A DNA stretch of 59,639 nucleotides from Ruminococcus sp. (GTDB lineage: Bacteria; Bacillota; Clostridia; Oscillospirales; Ruminococcaceae), in the NCBI RefSeq assembly GCF_019417665.1, contig NZ_DXUU01000013.1:1-59639 (forward strand), read 5' to 3'. A program made the translations under genes and the position numbers. This document shows, one piece after another, positions 6,241-14,674 of the stretch. The notes under the pieces are model-generated. The model ran no database searches. It was not told the origin of the DNA and saw only the letters and a program-made list of their open reading frames with translations. The first letter of the stretch is position 1. Each line of letters opens with the position of its first letter.

Positions 6241-7794
6241 ATGAGAAAAAGCGGAATTTTAATGCATATCTCTAGTTTGCCCTCTGATTTTGGTATCGGC
6301 AAGCTGGGGGATGCGGCGTATGTCTTTGCCGATTTTCTGGCGGACTGCGGCATCCAGGTGTGGCAGATCCTGCCTCTGTCGCCCACAAGCTATGGGGATT
6401 CTCCGTACCAGTCTTTTTCGGTACACGCTGGAAATCCCTATTTCATTGACTTCGAACGGTTGGAACGAGCTGGCTATCTGGCACCGTCCGACTATAGTGG
6501 CATTGTTTGGGGTGATGACCCACGCCGGGTGGATTATGCCCGGATTTATACCTATTGCTTCCATGTCCTCCGCACGGCGTTTTCCCGGTTCAAGCAGACA
6601 GACGAGGGCTATCAGGCATTTTGCAAGACTCAGGCTTCATGGCTGCCGGAATATGCTCTGTTCATGGCATTAAAAGATGCCCATCACGGAAAGCCCTGGG
6701 ATCAGTGGGAACAGCCCCTTGCCATGCGTGAAGAAGAGGCGCTGGAGCAGGCAAGAGAAGAATATGCCGAGGACATCGCTTTTTACAGCGTACTGCAATA
6801 CTGGTTTTATCAACAATGGGATGCGCTGAAAGCGTACTGTAACCAGAAGGGCATTTCCATCGTGGGGGATATTCCCATTTATGTGGCATATGATAGCGTA
6901 GAGGTCTGGTCTCAGCCGGAATTGTTCCAGTTGGATGCGGATCATGTGCCTACCGCAGTGGCAGGATGTCCGCCGGATGTCTTTTCTCCCACAGGACAGC
7001 TTTGGGGCAATCCCCTGTATGACTGGGAATATCACAAGAAAACCGATTTTGCCTGGTGGACGCAGCGGCTCAGAAGTGCGGCGGCACTGTATGATACTGT
7101 GCGTATTGACCACTTCCGGGGCTTTGAAAGTTATTACGCTGTGCCCTATGGCAAAACGACTGCCGAAGTGGGCGAGTGGCTTCCCGGTCCGGGGACGGTG
7201 CTGTTTGATGCAGTGAAAAAGGAACTGGGGGATATCTCCATCATTGCCGAGGATCTGGGATTTGTGACGCCGGAGGTGCGCAAGCTCCTGGAGGATTGCG
7301 GCTATCCGGGCATGAAAGTCACCCAGTTTGCCTTTGACGGTGATCCTAAGAGTGACTATCTGCCCCAGAATTATGCTACCACAAATTGTGTTGCCTATAC
7401 GGGCACACATGATAATATGACCCTGCGGGGATGGATTCATAGTTCGCCGGCAAAAACCATTGCCTTTGCAAAGCGCTATCTCCATTGTCGGAATACCGTA
7501 GATCTGCCGGCGGAAATGCTCCGGATCACCTGGAGCAGTACAGCAAAGCTTGCTGTGGCACAGATGCAGGATTTTCTGGATGCAGGTCCGGAGGGACGCA
7601 TGAATACACCATCTACCACCGGCGGCAACTGGCAGTACCGCACGCTGACCAGTGATTTTACCCCAAGGCTGGCAAAGCGAATCTATCAGCTCAATGAATT
7701 ATACAATCGGCTCTCAGAAGAACCGAAGCTGAAGAAAACCAAAAAGGCAGCACGAAAGACTGCGAAAACGGGAAAAAAGGAGAAGAAATCATGA
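6241..7794 (+). CDS. malQ: 4-alpha-glucanotransferase (amylomaltase, GH77)
   Basis: 517 residues. It disproportionates maltodextrins in the cytosol, moving alpha-1,4-glucan chains and releasing glucose. Family marks include MHISSLPSDFGIGKLGDAAYVFADFLADCG, GDIPIYVAYDSVEVW, VRIDHFRGF (nucleophile Asp), AEDLGFVTPEV (acid/base region) and YTGTHDN (stabiliser Asp). The C-terminus has an unusual Lys-rich tail of about 25 residues after the normal GH77 end. Its TGA overlaps the ATG of glgP (ATGA), so the two are translationally coupled. AAGGAGG precedes the start. Confidence 0.96.
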   Translation: MRKSGILMHISSLPSDFGIGKLGDAAYVFADFLADCGIQVWQILPLSPTSYGDSPYQSFSVHAGNPYFIDFERLERAGYLAPSDYSGIVWGDDPRRVDYARIYTYCFHVLRTAFSRFKQTDEGYQAFCKTQASWLPEYALFMALKDAHHGKPWDQWEQPLAMREEEALEQAREEYAEDIAFYSVLQYWFYQQWDALKAYCNQKGISIVGDIPIYVAYDSVEVWSQPELFQLDADHVPTAVAGCPPDVFSPTGQLWGNPLYDWEYHKKTDFAWWTQRLRSAAALYDTVRIDHFRGFESYYAVPYGKTTAEVGEWLPGPGTVLFDAVKKELGDISIIAEDLGFVTPEVRKLLEDCGYPGMKVTQFAFDGDPKSDYLPQNYATTNCVAYTGTHDNMTLRGWIHSSPAKTIAFAKRYLHCRNTVDLPAEMLRITWSSTAKLAVAQMQDFLDAGPEGRMNTPSTTGGNWQYRTLTSDFTPRLAKRIYQLNELYNRLSEEPKLKKTKKAARKTAKTGKKEKKS

Positions 7795-10154
7795 TGACAA
7801 AAGAACAGATGAAGAATGGCATTTGCAGTGCACTCCATGGCGTGGATCCGAAAACGGCAACACCTCAGCAGCTGCACCAGGCATTGGGAGAGACCGTTAT
7901 GGCTGCCATTGCAGAGGACTGGGCAAAGAGCACTAAGGCACACGAAGAAACACGCCGTGCCTGCTATTTCTCCATGGAATTTCTGGTGGGACGTGCTGTG
8001 TATAACAATCTGCTGGTGCTGGATGTGATGAAAGAAGCCGAAGAGGCGTTTGCAGAACTGGGCGTTTCTCTGGCAGATCTGGAGGTCATTGAGGATGCTG
8101 CTCTGGGCAACGGCGGTCTGGGACGGCTTGCGGCTTGTTTCCTGGACAGCGCAGCTACACGGAATCTGCCTCTGGACGGCTATGGCATCCGCTATAAATA
8201 CGGTCTGTTCAAGCAGTACTTCGAGGACGGTTTCCAGAAAGAAGTTCCCGACGACTGGATGAAATACGGCGATGCCTGGTCGGTACGCCGGGAAGAGGAC
8301 GCAGTTCTGGTAAAATACAACGGGCAGACCGTCCGTGCCGTGCCCTATGACATGCCCATTATCGGCTGCAAAACAAACCATATCGGCACTCTGCGTCTGT
8401 GGCAGGCAGAACCGGTACAGACCTTTGACTTCGATCTGTTCAACCGCCAGAAGTATCTGGAGGCAGCAGCAGAAACGGTTTATGCTGAGGATATCTCCCG
8501 TGTGCTGTATCCCAATGACGACACCTGGGAGGGAAAGAAGCTCCGCCTGAAACAGCAGTATTTCTTCTGTTCTGCATCCTTGCAGGATATTTTGAAAAAG
8601 CATAAGGCAACCTATGATACCCTGGACAATCTGGCAGACAAGCTGGCGGTGCAGCTGAACGATACCCACCCGGTGATTTCTATTCCGGAGCTGATCCGTT
8701 TGCTGACGATGCCAGAGAACGGCTATACCTTTGAGCAGGCATTTGCCATGGCACAGAAGATCTTCCACTATACCAACCATACCGTTATGCCGGAGGCATT
8801 GGAAAAGTGGGACTGCCATCTGGTGGAGGAACTGCTGCCGGAGGTCTATGCCATCATTCTGCGTATTCAGGAACAGTTCATGAACGACATGTACCGCCTG
8901 GGCGTGGCAAAGGAGAAACGGGATGCCATGAAGCTGGTGCAGAACGGTATGGTACACATGGCACACATGGCGGTCTATGTGGGCGCACATACCAATGGCG
9001 TTGCGGCAATTCATACGGAAATTTTGAAGGATTCCGTGCTGAAAGATTGGTACAGCATTTATCCGGAACGATTCCAGAATAAAACAAACGGTATCACCCA
9101 GCGCCGGTGGCTGGCACTGTGCAACCCGGAACTGTCTGCCCTGCTGACAGAGCTTTGCGGTTCTGACGAATGGAAAGTCAATCTGGATGCGCTGAAGCCG
9201 CTGGCAAAGTATGCAGACGACAAGGCGGTGCTGGAGCGCTTTGTTTCTATCAAGCAGACCAAAAAGGAACAGCTGGCAGCCTATATTGCCAAGGCAGAGT
9301 GCGTGGAGATCAACCCGGCATCCATTTTTGATATCCAGATCAAGCGGCTTCATGAATACAAGCGGCAGCTGCTCAATGCATTCTCCATCCTGTATATTTA
9401 CTTCGGGCTGAAAGACGGCAGCATCAAGGACTTTACGCCTACCACATTCCTGTTTGGGGCAAAGTCTGCGCCGGGCTATCGCCGGGCGAAGGCAATCATC
9501 AAGTTTATCCACGAGGTGGGCAAGCTGGTTTCCTCTGACCCGGAGGTTTCCGACAAGCTGAAAGTGGTCTTTGTGTCCAACTATAATGTTTCCTATGCAG
9601 AAAAGTTGGTGGCTGCGGCAGATGTTTCCGAGCAGATCTCCACTGCCGGCACAGAAGCATCCGGTACAGGCAACATGAAGCTGATGCTCAATGGTGCTGT
9701 GACACTGGGCACCTATGACGGCGCAAATATTGAGATCGTCCAGGAGGCAGGCGAGGAGAACAACTATATCTTCGGCGCAAGAGTGGAGGATCTGGAAAAG
9801 ATCGTGCCTACCTACGACAGCCGGAAGATCTTTGCCGAAAATGAAAAGATCCGCCGGGTCGTAGAGACGCTCATTGACGGTACATTCTCCGATGGCGGCA
9901 GCGGTGATTTCCGGGAACTGTATTATGCACTGCTGGACGGCGCAAGTTGGCACGCACCGGATCACTACTATCTGCTGGGCGATCTGGAATCCTATGTGGA
10001 GGCAAAGCTTCGCTGCAATCAGGATTACTGTGACCGCATGGCATTTACCAAGAAGCAGTGGCTCAATGTATGCAATGCCGGAAAGTTCAGCTCCGACAGA
10101 ACCATTGCGGATTATGCAGAAAATATCTGGGATATCCAGGCAGTCGAGGTCTGA
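7791..10154 (+). CDS. glgP: Glycogen/maltodextrin phosphorylase (GT35)
   Basis: 787 residues. A PLP-dependent enzyme that releases glucose 1-phosphate from alpha-1,4-glucans. Signatures are YFSMEFLVGR, EDAALGNGGLGRLAACFLDS, VQLNDTHPVISIPELIR, NGITQRRWL, and the PLP site EASGTGNMKLMLNGAVTLGTYDGAN with the Schiff-base Lys. The N-terminus is short, as in bacterial enzymes without regulatory extensions. It starts within the stop of malQ. Whether storage glycogen or imported maltodextrin is the main substrate is open. Confidence 0.96.
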   Translation: MMTKEQMKNGICSALHGVDPKTATPQQLHQALGETVMAAIAEDWAKSTKAHEETRRACYFSMEFLVGRAVYNNLLVLDVMKEAEEAFAELGVSLADLEVIEDAALGNGGLGRLAACFLDSAATRNLPLDGYGIRYKYGLFKQYFEDGFQKEVPDDWMKYGDAWSVRREEDAVLVKYNGQTVRAVPYDMPIIGCKTNHIGTLRLWQAEPVQTFDFDLFNRQKYLEAAAETVYAEDISRVLYPNDDTWEGKKLRLKQQYFFCSASLQDILKKHKATYDTLDNLADKLAVQLNDTHPVISIPELIRLLTMPENGYTFEQAFAMAQKIFHYTNHTVMPEALEKWDCHLVEELLPEVYAIILRIQEQFMNDMYRLGVAKEKRDAMKLVQNGMVHMAHMAVYVGAHTNGVAAIHTEILKDSVLKDWYSIYPERFQNKTNGITQRRWLALCNPELSALLTELCGSDEWKVNLDALKPLAKYADDKAVLERFVSIKQTKKEQLAAYIAKAECVEINPASIFDIQIKRLHEYKRQLLNAFSILYIYFGLKDGSIKDFTPTTFLFGAKSAPGYRRAKAIIKFIHEVGKLVSSDPEVSDKLKVVFVSNYNVSYAEKLVAAADVSEQISTAGTEASGTGNMKLMLNGAVTLGTYDGANIEIVQEAGEENNYIFGARVEDLEKIVPTYDSRKIFAENEKIRRVVETLIDGTFSDGGSGDFRELYYALLDGASWHAPDHYYLLGDLESYVEAKLRCNQDYCDRMAFTKKQWLNVCNAGKFSSDRTIADYAENIWDIQAVEV

Positions 10155-10221
10155 AAATAAAAATTGCCGGTGGAATGTTTGCAGTGAGAAGCAAAACAAG
10201 TAAGAACAGGAGGAAAACCAC

Positions 10222-10635
10222 ATGGGTTCTTGGATCGCATTTTTGCTGTTTAGCCTGTTTGCCGCAGCAGATACGGTGTTTGCTGTGAAGCTTTTTGGAA
10301 AAAAGCCGTGGCGCTTTCTGCTGGCAGGAAACGCAGTGACGCCGGACGGAAACCGGCTCTATGCCATGGAACAATGGCAGCGTGCCGCCGGAGTGTTCTG
10401 CGCAGTTTATGCCGGCGCATTTGCACTCATGGCAGTGATGACGGCATTGACGCAGCTGGGAAATCTGCTGTCGGATAGCTTTATGGCGGCGGCACTGTAT
10501 ATTCACGGCGGTGTGCTGGTGCTTGCAGCAGCGGCATTTCTGGCTTATGTGGACACGACCTGCCAGAATGTTTCTGCTTATGCAAAGAAATTATCAGAGG
10601 GAGAGAACCCGATCCTGGAAGAGGAGACAGTATGA
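10222..10635 (+). CDS. Small integral membrane protein
   Basis: 137 residues with three hydrophobic helices (about 3-22, 52-75 and 83-108) and an acidic C-terminal tail. The layout loosely resembles DUF3784-type proteins but I do not claim membership. AGGAGG precedes the ATG. Its stop overlaps the next gene's ATG by four bases, so it is co-translated with the secreted beta-helix protein, which suggests a linked role at the envelope. Confidence 0.75.
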   Translation: MGSWIAFLLFSLFAAADTVFAVKLFGKKPWRFLLAGNAVTPDGNRLYAMEQWQRAAGVFCAVYAGAFALMAVMTALTQLGNLLSDSFMAAALYIHGGVLVLAAAAFLAYVDTTCQNVSAYAKKLSEGENPILEEETV

Positions 10636-11933
10636 ACAAGAAATTCCTGGGATTTTGCTGTACAGCAGTGCTATTTGGCGCAGCACTTCCTATATGGGCT
10701 GCTTTTGCAGATACACCGACAGAACCAGTGGCAGTTTTGTCTGCTCATCTGCTGGGAAAAGGCAGTGCAGATCGTTCTTATGACCAGAATGGCGACAGCA
10801 TCCTCAATGGATTTGATCTGGCACTGGCACGGCAGGCGGCTGTGACCACGCAAACGAATACTACAGAAACCACAATGGGAATCACGACAGAGATTACTAC
10901 GGAAACTACAGCGGAAACCACCGGAACTACCGAAGAAACAACGGTGACAACGACGGCTGCACCCGATGGGGCAGTTCGGCTTGTGGAAGTGTCGGATATC
11001 GACCAGCTGCTTCAGGCACTGGCGGATGCACAGCCGGGCGATGATATTGTCCTGGCGGAGGGCATCTATCAGCTGAGCGAATCTGCCGGTCCCAAAGGCT
11101 CCCTGTTCTATACCAGGGCGGAGGGTACGGCGGAACAGCCCATTACCATTCGCAGTGCTGACCCGGAACATCCGGCATTGCTCTGCGGCACGGATGCGGC
11201 ATCCCATTATGTGCTCTATCTCACCGGGGACTGGTGGCGGGTGCAGGACTTGAAGATCAGCACCGGGCAGAAGGGGATTATGCTGGACAATTCCAATTAC
11301 AGCCGCATCACACGATGCGAGGTGTATGACATCGGCTCTGAGGGCATTCACTTCCGGGACGACAGCTCCTACTGCACTGCAGAGGACTGCTATGTCCACG
11401 ACACGGGAACTGTCACGCCAGCATACGGCGAGGCGGTCTATGTGGGCAGTGCCAAAAGCACCTCGGGCTATGGATATTCCTGCGATTACAACACCATTAT
11501 GGGCTGTCGGCTGGGTCCCAATGTGGGTGCGGAGCATGTGGATATCAAGGAATATACCACCGGTACTGTTGTGGCGGAGTGCATCTTTGACGGCACGGGT
11601 ATGTCCGGGGAAAATTATGCAGACAGCTTTGTGGATATTCAGGGCAATGACTGCGTGATCCGGGATAACGTGGGTTATCGGAACGGCTGCGGGAATATTA
11701 CGGCTGCGATACAGATGCATGTCCTGGTGGACGGCTGGGGCTTTGACGCCCAGGTCTACGGCAACCGGATGTACATGGACATTGCGGAAAATCCCGGCGG
11801 CAGACCCATGTATCTGCTGGATGGCTGGTATAATACCGCTACCGTGTGGGATAACTGGATCGCTTACGAGGACGGCAGTCTGTTTGCGGCGACGGAGGAA
11901 CAGTATAATCTGGAGAGTTATACCATGCAGTAA
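10632..11933 (+). CDS. Secreted right-handed parallel beta-helix protein with N-terminal dockerin-like segment
   Basis: 433 residues. A signal peptide (1-26) is followed by a short dockerin-like half-module with a calcium loop (DQNGDSILNGFDLALARQ, about 55-72). Then comes a Thr/Glu-rich linker and, from about 125 to the end, a pectate-lyase-like beta-helix (GDDIVLAEGIYQL, WWRVQDLKIS, NSNYSRITRCEVYDIGSEGIHFRDDSSYC). Family knowledge suggests a polysaccharide lyase or glycan-binding protein of the chondroitinase-B/PL6-like class, but no catalytic set can be named from sequence. A terminator hairpin follows at 11944. Confidence 0.85.
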   Translation: MNKKFLGFCCTAVLFGAALPIWAAFADTPTEPVAVLSAHLLGKGSADRSYDQNGDSILNGFDLALARQAAVTTQTNTTETTMGITTEITTETTAETTGTTEETTVTTTAAPDGAVRLVEVSDIDQLLQALADAQPGDDIVLAEGIYQLSESAGPKGSLFYTRAEGTAEQPITIRSADPEHPALLCGTDAASHYVLYLTGDWWRVQDLKISTGQKGIMLDNSNYSRITRCEVYDIGSEGIHFRDDSSYCTAEDCYVHDTGTVTPAYGEAVYVGSAKSTSGYGYSCDYNTIMGCRLGPNVGAEHVDIKEYTTGTVVAECIFDGTGMSGENYADSFVDIQGNDCVIRDNVGYRNGCGNITAAIQMHVLVDGWGFDAQVYGNRMYMDIAENPGGRPMYLLDGWYNTATVWDNWIAYEDGSLFAATEEQYNLESYTMQ

Positions 11934-11943
11934 TGCAAAATAA

Positions 11944-11987
11944 AAAAGCAGTCATGGCGCATTTTCAGGTGCGCTTTGACTGCTTTT
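11944..11987 (+). terminator. Terminator of the beta-helix gene
   Basis: AAAAGCAGTCA pairs with TGACTGCTTTT across a 22-nt loop that itself contains GCGC/GCGC. Confidence 0.75.
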
Positions 11988-11993
11988 GTGTTA

Positions 11994-12070
11994 TGTAGGG
12001 GCGACCATTGGTCGCCCGTGTTCCCGGTTGAAAATACAACGATTGCGGGCGAACGATGTTCGCCCCTACA
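11994..12070. repeat. Inverted pair of REP units
   Basis: TGTAGGGGCGACC-ATT-GGTCGCCC on plus (11994-12018) and its mirror GGGCGAAC..GTTCGCCCCTACA (12045-12070). The right unit abuts a truncated type I toxin gene. Confidence 0.85.
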
Positions 12071-12078
12071 GGAATCGT

Positions 12079-12129
12079 GTCGTTTGCCAGATTATCATAA
12101 TTCTGCAAAATAGCAATAAACGGAAATAG
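12079..12129 (+). pseudogene. 3' remnant of a holin-like type I toxin gene
   Basis: The open frame ending at TAG 12127-12129 encodes VCQIIIILQNSNKRK, which aligns with the end of the intact toxin at 35473 (ICRIIQIMQHSDKRK). No start codon, ribosome site or promoter remains upstream; the REP pair begins nine bases before. The downstream hairpin is retained, so this is a decapitated toxin gene. Confidence 0.65.
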
Positions 12130-12211
12130 CCGCCCCAGCGTCCAACTTAGGCGGCTATTTTCATAGCATTTCTAAAATGGGAGCTGACCGCCTTTCGGTG
12201 TGCTCTCGTTA
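12110..12211 (-). ncRNA. Orphan antitoxin RNA (candidate)
   Basis: A minus promoter TGTCAA (12240-12245) with ATTATA (12217-12222) and 17-bp spacing would start RNA near 12210. The RNA begins with GAGAGCA and GGCGGTC as in the RNA at 35388. It then crosses hairpin AAATAGCCGCC/GGCGGCTATTT (12124-12160) and the toxin remnant in antisense. The promoter and structure look intact although the target toxin is broken. Confidence 0.58.
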
Positions 12212-12445
12212 CTTATATTATATAGGATTGTTTTGCAGTTGTCAAGGGGATGCGTTGAATTTTACGCAAATTGAATGATTGGCATGATTCTTATACAAAT
12301 GGTGCAGAACTGCTGGAACTGTCGTTCTTGAAACTGACAGAAGGGAACATTTCCAATGTGAAAAGCTGATTTCCGGTAGAATGCAGGGACAGATAAAATA
12401 AGAAAAATAAATCTGTATGTGATTTTTAGACAGCTATTTTATTTC

Positions 12446-12502
12446 AGATACAAGCGTAAGCGGCAGTAAAGGTATCCTTTACTGCCGCTTACGCTTGTAT
12501 CT
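12446..12502. repeat. Perfect 26-bp inverted repeat
   Basis: AGATACAAGCGTAAGCGGCA.. pairs base for base with its complement around a 5-nt loop (GTATC). No T tract follows on either strand, so it is not a standard terminator. A minus promoter (AAGCAA 12594-12599, ATTATA 12571-12576, 17 bp) points at it, giving a possible ~120-nt RNA. The rest of 12250-12440 shows nothing I can support. Confidence 0.6.
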
Positions 12503-12672
12503 CTACTTTGCTTTCGCACAGATACATGTTAATATTTCAATCCGCAGAGTAAAGCCACTCTGACAAATCAATTATAGCATTTTTTCAGAGAAAAAGCAAC
12601 ATGAAAACATTTATATTATAGTACATCCTGTTATTCTCATGTACATTAAAAAATATTTTACAATCTGGGGCG

Positions 12673-12701
12673 TTGATTTCATGATAATGGCATGATATAA
12701 T
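12673..12701 (+). promoter_or_regulatory. Promoter of small peptide gene
   Basis: TTGATT (12673-12678), 17 bp, TATAAT (12696-12701). Confidence 0.65.
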
Positions 12702-12734
12702 TACAGTTACATTTTAATGAAAGGAGACGATGAC

Positions 12735-12824
12735 ATGAAAAACTATGTTACATGGTCAGAACTATTGCAGTTTGGAGAATTCCTTGTAGGTTTTGCACTT
12801 TTGCTGCATACAATTCTTTCCTGA
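12735..12824 (+). CDS. Small hydrophobic peptide, putative holin-like/type I toxin
   Basis: 29 residues: a polar start (MKNYVTWSELLQF) then one hydrophobic helix (GEFLVGFALLLHTILS). AAAGGAGACGATGAC precedes the ATG and a good promoter lies 35 bases upstream. A perfect 13-bp hairpin (12858-12870 with 12886-12898) follows. The V-T-W-S-E-L start resembles small holin-like peptides common in Clostridia. Unlike those, it ends without a basic tail. A dedicated antisense RNA is not obvious here. Confidence 0.6.
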   Translation: MKNYVTWSELLQFGEFLVGFALLLHTILS

Positions 12825-12934
12825 TATCCAGCAAAAAATAATTACCTATTCTTGTAGTGATCCATTCGTTTCTGGTTTAAGCAGGAACGAATGGATCAAT
12901 GTCCCTGCACCCGTCCCAATTCACGCACAAACCC

Positions 12935-12963
12935 TTGCCATCTCTGCCGAAATGTGTTATAAT
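12935..12963 (+). promoter_or_regulatory. purB promoter
   Basis: TTGCCA (12935-12940), 17 bp, TATAAT (12958-12963). No purine riboswitch is visible in the short leader. Confidence 0.7.
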
Positions 12964-13016
12964 ACCAATATACACTGGTTTACCAAATCGAAAAAATCGG
13001 AAAGAGGTACAAGTTT

Positions 13017-14453
13017 ATGCGCAATACCACAAGCTATGAAAGTCCGTTCTGCACTCGCTATGCCAGTGAGGAAATGCAGCATGTTTTCTCCGCAGATAAG
13101 AAATTTACCACCTGGCGCCGTCTCTGGGTGGCATTGGCACGTGCCGAAATGGAACTGGGTCTGCCGGTGACACAGGCACAGGTGGATGAGCTGGAAGCCA
13201 ATATTGACAACATCGACTATGACGTTGCTGAAGCAGAGGAAAAACGCCGCCGCCATGACGTAATGTCTCATGTATATGCCTATGGTCAGGTCTGCCCTAA
13301 TGCAAAGGGTATCATTCACCTGGGGGCAACCTCCTGCTATGTGGGTGATAATACGGATATTATCATTATGCGTGATGCCATGCAGATCGTTCGCCGGAAA
13401 CTCATCAATGTTCTGGCAAATCTGTCGAAGTTTGCCCTGGAATACAAGGACATGCCGGCGCTGGCATATACCCATCTCCAGCCGGCACAGCTGACTACAG
13501 TGGGCAAGCGTGCTACCCTGTGGATGAACGAGCTGCTCATGGACTTTCAGGAATTGGAATATCGGATCGCTAACCTGAAGCTGCTGGGATCTAAGGGTAC
13601 TACTGGTACGCAGGCATCCTTTATGGAGCTGTTCGAAGGAGATACCCATAAGGTCAAGACGCTGGAACAGAAGATCGCAGCGGAAATGGGCTTCGACGGC
13701 GTTGTGCCGGTTTCCGGTCAGACCTATTCCAGAAAGATCGACTCCCAGATCCTGGCAACCCTCAGCGGCATTGCTCAGTCCTGCAGCAAGTTCTCTAACG
13801 ATATGCGTCTGCTCCAAAGCTTCAAGGAAATGGAAGAGCCCTTCGAAAAGACCCAGATCGGTTCTTCGGCCATGGCATACAAGCGTAACCCCATGCGCTG
13901 TGAGCGTATCACATCTCTGTCACGCTATGTCATGATCGACAGCCTGAACCCGGCATTCACCGCAGGTACGCAGTGGTTTGAGCGTACTCTGGATGACTCC
14001 GCAAACAAGCGTGTCTCCGTGCCGGAAGCATTTCTTGCAGTGGATGCGATCCTGAATATCATGCTGAATGTCACCGATGGTCTGGTGGTTTATCCCAAGA
14101 TGATCCGCCAGCGTGTTATGCGGGAATTGCCCTTTATGGCAACGGAAAATATCATGATGGATGCAGTTAAGAAGGGCGGCGACCGTCAGGCTCTCCATGA
14201 GAAGATCCGGGAATATTCCATGATCGCCGGAAAGCACGTAAAGGAAGAGGGTCTGGAGAACGATCTGTGCGATATGATCCTCGACGATCCCGACTTTATG
14301 ATTACTAAGGAAGAACTGGACGCAATTTTGCAGCCGGAAAACTTCACCGGACGCAGTTCTCAGCAGACAGAGGAATTCGTAGCAGAGTGCATTCAACCCA
14401 TTCTGGATGCCAATAAGGAATTGTTGGGCGAGCATTTTGAGATGAAGAACTGA
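13017..14453 (+). CDS. purB: Adenylosuccinate lyase
   Basis: 478 residues, fumarase/aspartase superfamily. It removes fumarate from SAICAR and from adenylosuccinate in purine synthesis. Signatures: HDVMSHVYAYGQ, GATSCYVGDNTD, YTHLQPAQLTTVGKRA and the flexible signature loop GSSAMAYKRNPMRCERI carrying the catalytic Ser. AAGAGGT precedes the ATG. It stands alone, not in a pur operon. Confidence 0.96.
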   Translation: MRNTTSYESPFCTRYASEEMQHVFSADKKFTTWRRLWVALARAEMELGLPVTQAQVDELEANIDNIDYDVAEAEEKRRRHDVMSHVYAYGQVCPNAKGIIHLGATSCYVGDNTDIIIMRDAMQIVRRKLINVLANLSKFALEYKDMPALAYTHLQPAQLTTVGKRATLWMNELLMDFQELEYRIANLKLLGSKGTTGTQASFMELFEGDTHKVKTLEQKIAAEMGFDGVVPVSGQTYSRKIDSQILATLSGIAQSCSKFSNDMRLLQSFKEMEEPFEKTQIGSSAMAYKRNPMRCERITSLSRYVMIDSLNPAFTAGTQWFERTLDDSANKRVSVPEAFLAVDAILNIMLNVTDGLVVYPKMIRQRVMRELPFMATENIMMDAVKKGGDRQALHEKIREYSMIAGKHVKEEGLENDLCDMILDDPDFMITKEELDAILQPENFTGRSSQQTEEFVAECIQPILDANKELLGEHFEMKN

Positions 14454-14507
14454 GCTTTTGTACAGGTACGTGAATTTTTTTTGTGATATCCGATGGAATC
14501 GTGTCAA

Positions 14508-14578
14508 TGTAGGGGCGAACTGCGTTCGCCCGGTGGGTAATTCCGGAAATTAGTGGGCGAACAAAGTTCGCCCCTACA
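14508..14578. repeat. Inverted pair of REP units
   Basis: TGTAGGGGCGAAC-TGC-GTTCGCCC (plus) and GGGCGAAC-AAA-GTTCGCCCC (mirror), separated by about 22 bp, between purB and the lipoprotein gene. Confidence 0.85.
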
Positions 14579-14623
14579 GTATCACAGTTTATTGAAAAGA
14601 TACAAGTGCCTTCATTTACGGCA

Positions 14624-14661
14624 GAACCCCACAGAGTGGCAGCCCTGTGGGGTTCATTTTT
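14624..14661. terminator. Convergent-gene terminator
   Basis: GAACCCCACAG pairs with CTGTGGGGTTC and is followed by a T-rich run on the plus strand. It lies between purB and the minus-strand lipoprotein. Confidence 0.75.
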
Positions 14662-14674
14662 TCGTGTGGTTGAC

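Noticed and set aside
7686..10223. Very long open frame on the minus strand opposite glgP (845 codons)
   Set aside because: It mirrors the codon bias of glgP, has no ribosome site and no recognisable domain; glgP is a complete GT35 enzyme.
12250..12440. Short protein-like frame (NDWHDSYTNGAELLELSF) in the gene-poor patch
   Set aside because: No start codon with a ribosome site and no recognisable family; could be a decayed gene but cannot be supported.
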